A DNA stretch of 8,012 bases, taken from contig JAOTZA010000150.1 of NCBI GenBank assembly GCA_029861655.1, positions 1 to 8,012 of the forward strand, written 5' to 3'. Below the pieces are notes generated by a model, which saw only the letters and a program-made list of their open reading frames with translations, did no database searches and was not told the DNA's origin. The DNA is from Acidobacteriota bacterium. GTDB taxonomy: Bacteria > Acidobacteriota > Thermoanaerobaculia > Multivoradales > JAHEKO01. The position numbers and the translations under genes were made by a program. This document shows positions 6,435 to 8,012 of the stretch, in pieces (the first letter of the stretch is position 1; the number at the start of each line of letters is the position of its first letter).

Positions 6435-6695
6435 ATGGACGCACGGCGAATAAGAGTCCGTGTTCGCGCCGCCGATCGGGAGCTTTGGCGCTCGATTCTC
6501 CGAGGTGTCTCGTCGACCCAGCTGGGGCTCGACTTTGCCTTCGATATATTCGTCTCCATGGGCACCGTGCTCTTGGGGCTGCAAATGCTCCGACACCCGC
6601 GGTTTGCGAGTTGGTTCTTTGGCGTTTGGATGAGTCTCACGGTGCTGCCGGTCTGGCGTTTCCGGCGCTGGACCGCTCGAGAAGGCGGGTCATGA
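6435..6695 (+). CDS. Small two-TM membrane protein, possible remnant of a longer gene
   Basis: An 86-residue frame from ATG 6435 to TGA 6693-6695. Residues 1-15 are Arg-rich and use less biased codons; from DRELWRSILRG (14-24) onward it reads like a real membrane protein, with LGLDFAFDIFVSMGTVLLGLQML (30-52) and ASWFFGVWMSLTVLPVW (58-74) as two hydrophobic segments joined by the turn RHPRF. The pattern 'QLGLD-x-A-x-D-I-F, GT, MLRHPRF' resembles, from memory, the C-terminal part of multi-TM hypothetical proteins of about 200 residues; the N-terminal helices and the usual C-terminal helices would be missing. There is no Shine-Dalgarno before 6435. The stop overlaps the start of the TPR gene as ATGA, which suggests translational coupling if it is translated. 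It is either a small real gene or a decayed fragment. If it is not translated, 6405-6691 is the divergent promoter region of the phosphodiesterase and TPR genes. Confidence 0.45.
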   Translation: MDARRIRVRVRAADRELWRSILRGVSSTQLGLDFAFDIFVSMGTVLLGLQMLRHPRFASWFFGVWMSLTVLPVWRFRRWTAREGGS

Positions 6696-7675
6696 GAGGA
6701 GGCAGGATCCTGCAGCTCGCTTTGCCTGTGGTGTGGCTGGCGCTCACGGCGACTGCGGTTGCCGCCTCGGGAGCGTCGGCAATCGAGGCGTTGGTCGCCG
6801 AGGGTGAGTTCGCGAAGGCACTTGAGCGGTTGGAGACGGCGACATCGATTCCCGATCCCGAGAAGGCTGTTCTCCTGGCGAGGATTCATCTTGGGCTGGG
6901 TGACTGGGGGCGATCGCTCAAGGAGGCAGAGCGTGCGGCAAAGCTTGGTCCCGAGAGCGCTGCCGCGCATCTTGTCCACGCCCAGGCACTGAGCACAAAG
7001 ATGGGCGAGGTCAGTCCGATGCGGGCGATGATGTCCATCGGACCTTACAAGCGCGCCCTGGCCCGGGCCCTCGAGCTCGACCCGGACAACGTCGATGTAC
7101 GCACCGAGGAAATCGGCTATCTCACCTACGCGCCGGGGATTGCCGGTGGGGACAAGCAGAAGGCGCAGAAACGGATCGACGACCTCAAGACGATCGACCT
7201 ACGCCAGGCGATGCAGATGCAGGCGGGTCTCTCGAGGGAGGTGGGAGACGATAACGGATCGATCGAGGCGCGACGAGCCTTGCTCGAGCACGACCCCGAC
7301 GACAAACAAGCAGCGCTCGATCTGGCGCTAGCGCTGATTCGCGCCGAGCGCTTCGAAGAGTCCGACCCGATTCTCCTTGGTCTCGAGTTGAGCGACGATC
7401 AGAAGATGTCACTGTCGGCGATCTACCAACTCGGCCGCTCGCGGGTGGTCGGTAACTACGACGTCGCGTCGGGTCTGAAGTACTTCGATCGCTACCTGGC
7501 CGGAGCCGATCCCCCGACGGGCTTGCCGTCGAAGGCCCACGCCTACTGGCGGCGTGGAGAGGGGCTGGCGCTCGAGGGCGACCTCGACGGGGCCAGGGCA
7601 TCGCTCGAAGAGGCCCTGCGTCGCGACCCCAATCTCGAGCAAGCCAGAGAGGCGCTGAAAGGGCTCGCTCGCTGA
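6692..7675 (+). CDS. Secreted tetratricopeptide-repeat protein
   Basis: A 327-residue protein starting at ATG 6692, with AAGG six bases upstream. It has a signal peptide: MRGGR, hydrophobic ILQLALPVVWLALTATAVA, likely cleavage near residue 24-28. The rest is helical TPR-type repeats: IEALVAEGEFAKALERLETA (31-50), AVLLARIHLGLGDWGRSLKEAERAAKLGPES (59-89), YKRALARALELDPDNVDVR (119-137), RREL-like units around 185-230, YDVASGLKYFDRYLAGA (256-272) and KAHAYWRRGEGLALEGDLDGARASLEEALRRDPN (281-314). The insertion YLTYAPGIAGGDKQKAQKR (143-161) matches the 'APG-x-x-GGdk-x-kA' motif I recall from a subgroup of exported bacterial TPR proteins. TPRs mediate protein binding; no enzymatic motif is seen. It should be periplasmic. 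It is divergent from the phosphodiesterase gene, whose C-terminal tail is of a TPR-linked type, so a functional link is plausible but not shown. Confidence 0.85.
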   Translation: MRGGRILQLALPVVWLALTATAVAASGASAIEALVAEGEFAKALERLETATSIPDPEKAVLLARIHLGLGDWGRSLKEAERAAKLGPESAAAHLVHAQALSTKMGEVSPMRAMMSIGPYKRALARALELDPDNVDVRTEEIGYLTYAPGIAGGDKQKAQKRIDDLKTIDLRQAMQMQAGLSREVGDDNGSIEARRALLEHDPDDKQAALDLALALIRAERFEESDPILLGLELSDDQKMSLSAIYQLGRSRVVGNYDVASGLKYFDRYLAGADPPTGLPSKAHAYWRRGEGLALEGDLDGARASLEEALRRDPNLEQAREALKGLAR

Positions 7676-7697
7676 GCCTGCGTTCGGTGGGCCCTCG

Positions 7698-8012
7698 TCA
7701 CGCCTGCTCGAACCACGCCCACACCGCCTCGATCCTCTGGCGCTCGGTCTCTCCGAAGGCTCTGGCTCGTTCGATGACTTTCCGACTGAGCGCCGGATCG
7801 AAGGCGCCGGGGGCACCGAGATGGCCCCTGTTGCGCCAGCCCTCGGACGCGTTTGCGCCGATCGCGTCGTGGGGCTGTGATGCAAGGGCACGATACACGG
7901 AGCGGAAGGGCTCGCCTTGCGACACCCGCGTGTAGAGTGCATCCGTAGCGCCGCTGGCCGGCTGGATGGCCTCCCGGCAGCGCTCGGTGTCGACCTCGAG
8001 GCCGGCGACCAC
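7698..8012 (-). CDS. argH: Argininosuccinate lyase, C-terminal part (5' truncated by window edge)
   Basis: The minus-strand frame enters from the right edge and stops at TGA 7698-7700, giving 104 residues; the GTG at the edge is just an internal Val. The stretch VDTERCREAIQPASGATDALYTRVSQGEPFRSVYRALA matches the end of the argininosuccinate lyase C-terminal domain, where 'ATD-x-ADYLV-x-KG-x-PFREAH/Y' is typical, and NRGHLGAPGAF near residues 61-71 fits the tail of Acidobacteria/Bacteroidota-type enzymes. The enzyme splits argininosuccinate to arginine and fumarate, the last step of arginine synthesis, in the cytoplasm. The catalytic signature loop GSSxMPxKxNP lies outside the window, so the call rests on the C-terminus alone. 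It converges on the TPR gene with a 22-base gap. Other members of the aspartase/fumarase superfamily are less likely given the ATD...PFR pattern. Confidence 0.7.
   Translation of the reverse strand: MVAGLEVDTERCREAIQPASGATDALYTRVSQGEPFRSVYRALASQPHDAIGANASEGWRNRGHLGAPGAFDPALSRKVIERARAFGETERQRIEAVWAWFEQA

Noticed and set aside
5179..6444. 421-codon minus-strand frame overlapping the phosphodiesterase in another phase
   Set aside because: Its product is Arg/Pro-rich with no domain, typical of a shifted frame of a GC-rich gene; the overlapping frame has the metal ligands and membrane helices.
6541..6550. AT-rich GATATATT as a -10 box for the TPR gene
   Set aside because: No -35 element is found at a suitable distance on either strand, and the bases encode a plausible Phe-Asp-Ile-Phe in the small membrane ORF.
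7662..7678. GGCTC-7 nt loop-GAGCC inverted repeat at the end of the TPR gene as a terminator
   Set aside because: The stem is only five pairs, it lies mostly inside the coding end, and no T-tract follows; expected by chance in GC-rich DNA.

Overview
The window is a GC-rich stretch (roughly 60% or more by eye, with mostly G/C third codon positions) from a Gram-negative-type bacterium. It carries a TonB-family protein, a long protein of carboxypeptidase-regulatory-like repeats, and a membrane-anchored alkaline-phosphatase-superfamily enzyme ending in RLKALGYLD beside a secreted TPR protein. I associate this combination with Acidobacteriota (Thermoanaerobaculia-like) or related environmental lineages. 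That placement is inference; there is no rRNA or marker gene to confirm it. I see no tRNA, rRNA, CRISPR array, insertion sequence or phage gene.

Layout. Positions 1-1816 (+) hold the C-terminal ~600 residues of a protein built from seven tandem ~80-90 residue beta-sandwich-like repeats; its start lies outside the window. It converges, across a short GC-rich hairpin, on a family 2 glycosyltransferase (1832-2569, -). A 95-bp divergent gap follows, then a TonB-family energy transducer (2665-3369, +) and a GYD-domain protein (3432-3734, +), each with a clear Shine-Dalgarno that corrects the start. These converge on a minus-strand cluster, read from right to left: a five-TM type I phosphodiesterase/alkaline phosphatase family enzyme (6404-4476), a secreted DUF4440/SnoaL-like protein (4456-3965), and an Arg-rich open frame (3958-3731) in the same reading frame as the DUF4440 gene after a single TAG. 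Divergent from this cluster are a small two-TM ORF, possibly a gene remnant (6435-6695, +), and a secreted TPR protein (6692-7675, +) joined by an ATGA overlap. The right edge holds the C-terminal ~104 residues of argininosuccinate lyase (minus strand).

How the genes may work together. Most of the proteins are envelope-related: a repeat protein likely exported or on the surface, TonB, a membrane phosphodiesterase, a secreted NTF2-like protein and a secreted TPR protein. The glycosyltransferase would work at the cytoplasmic membrane. No complete pathway is encoded. The strongest structural story is the divergent phosphodiesterase/TPR pair and the tight phosphodiesterase-DUF4440-Arg-rich run. 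I did not find a convincing novel defence or mobile system; the least explained items are the Arg-rich frame behind one stop codon and the small two-TM fragment.
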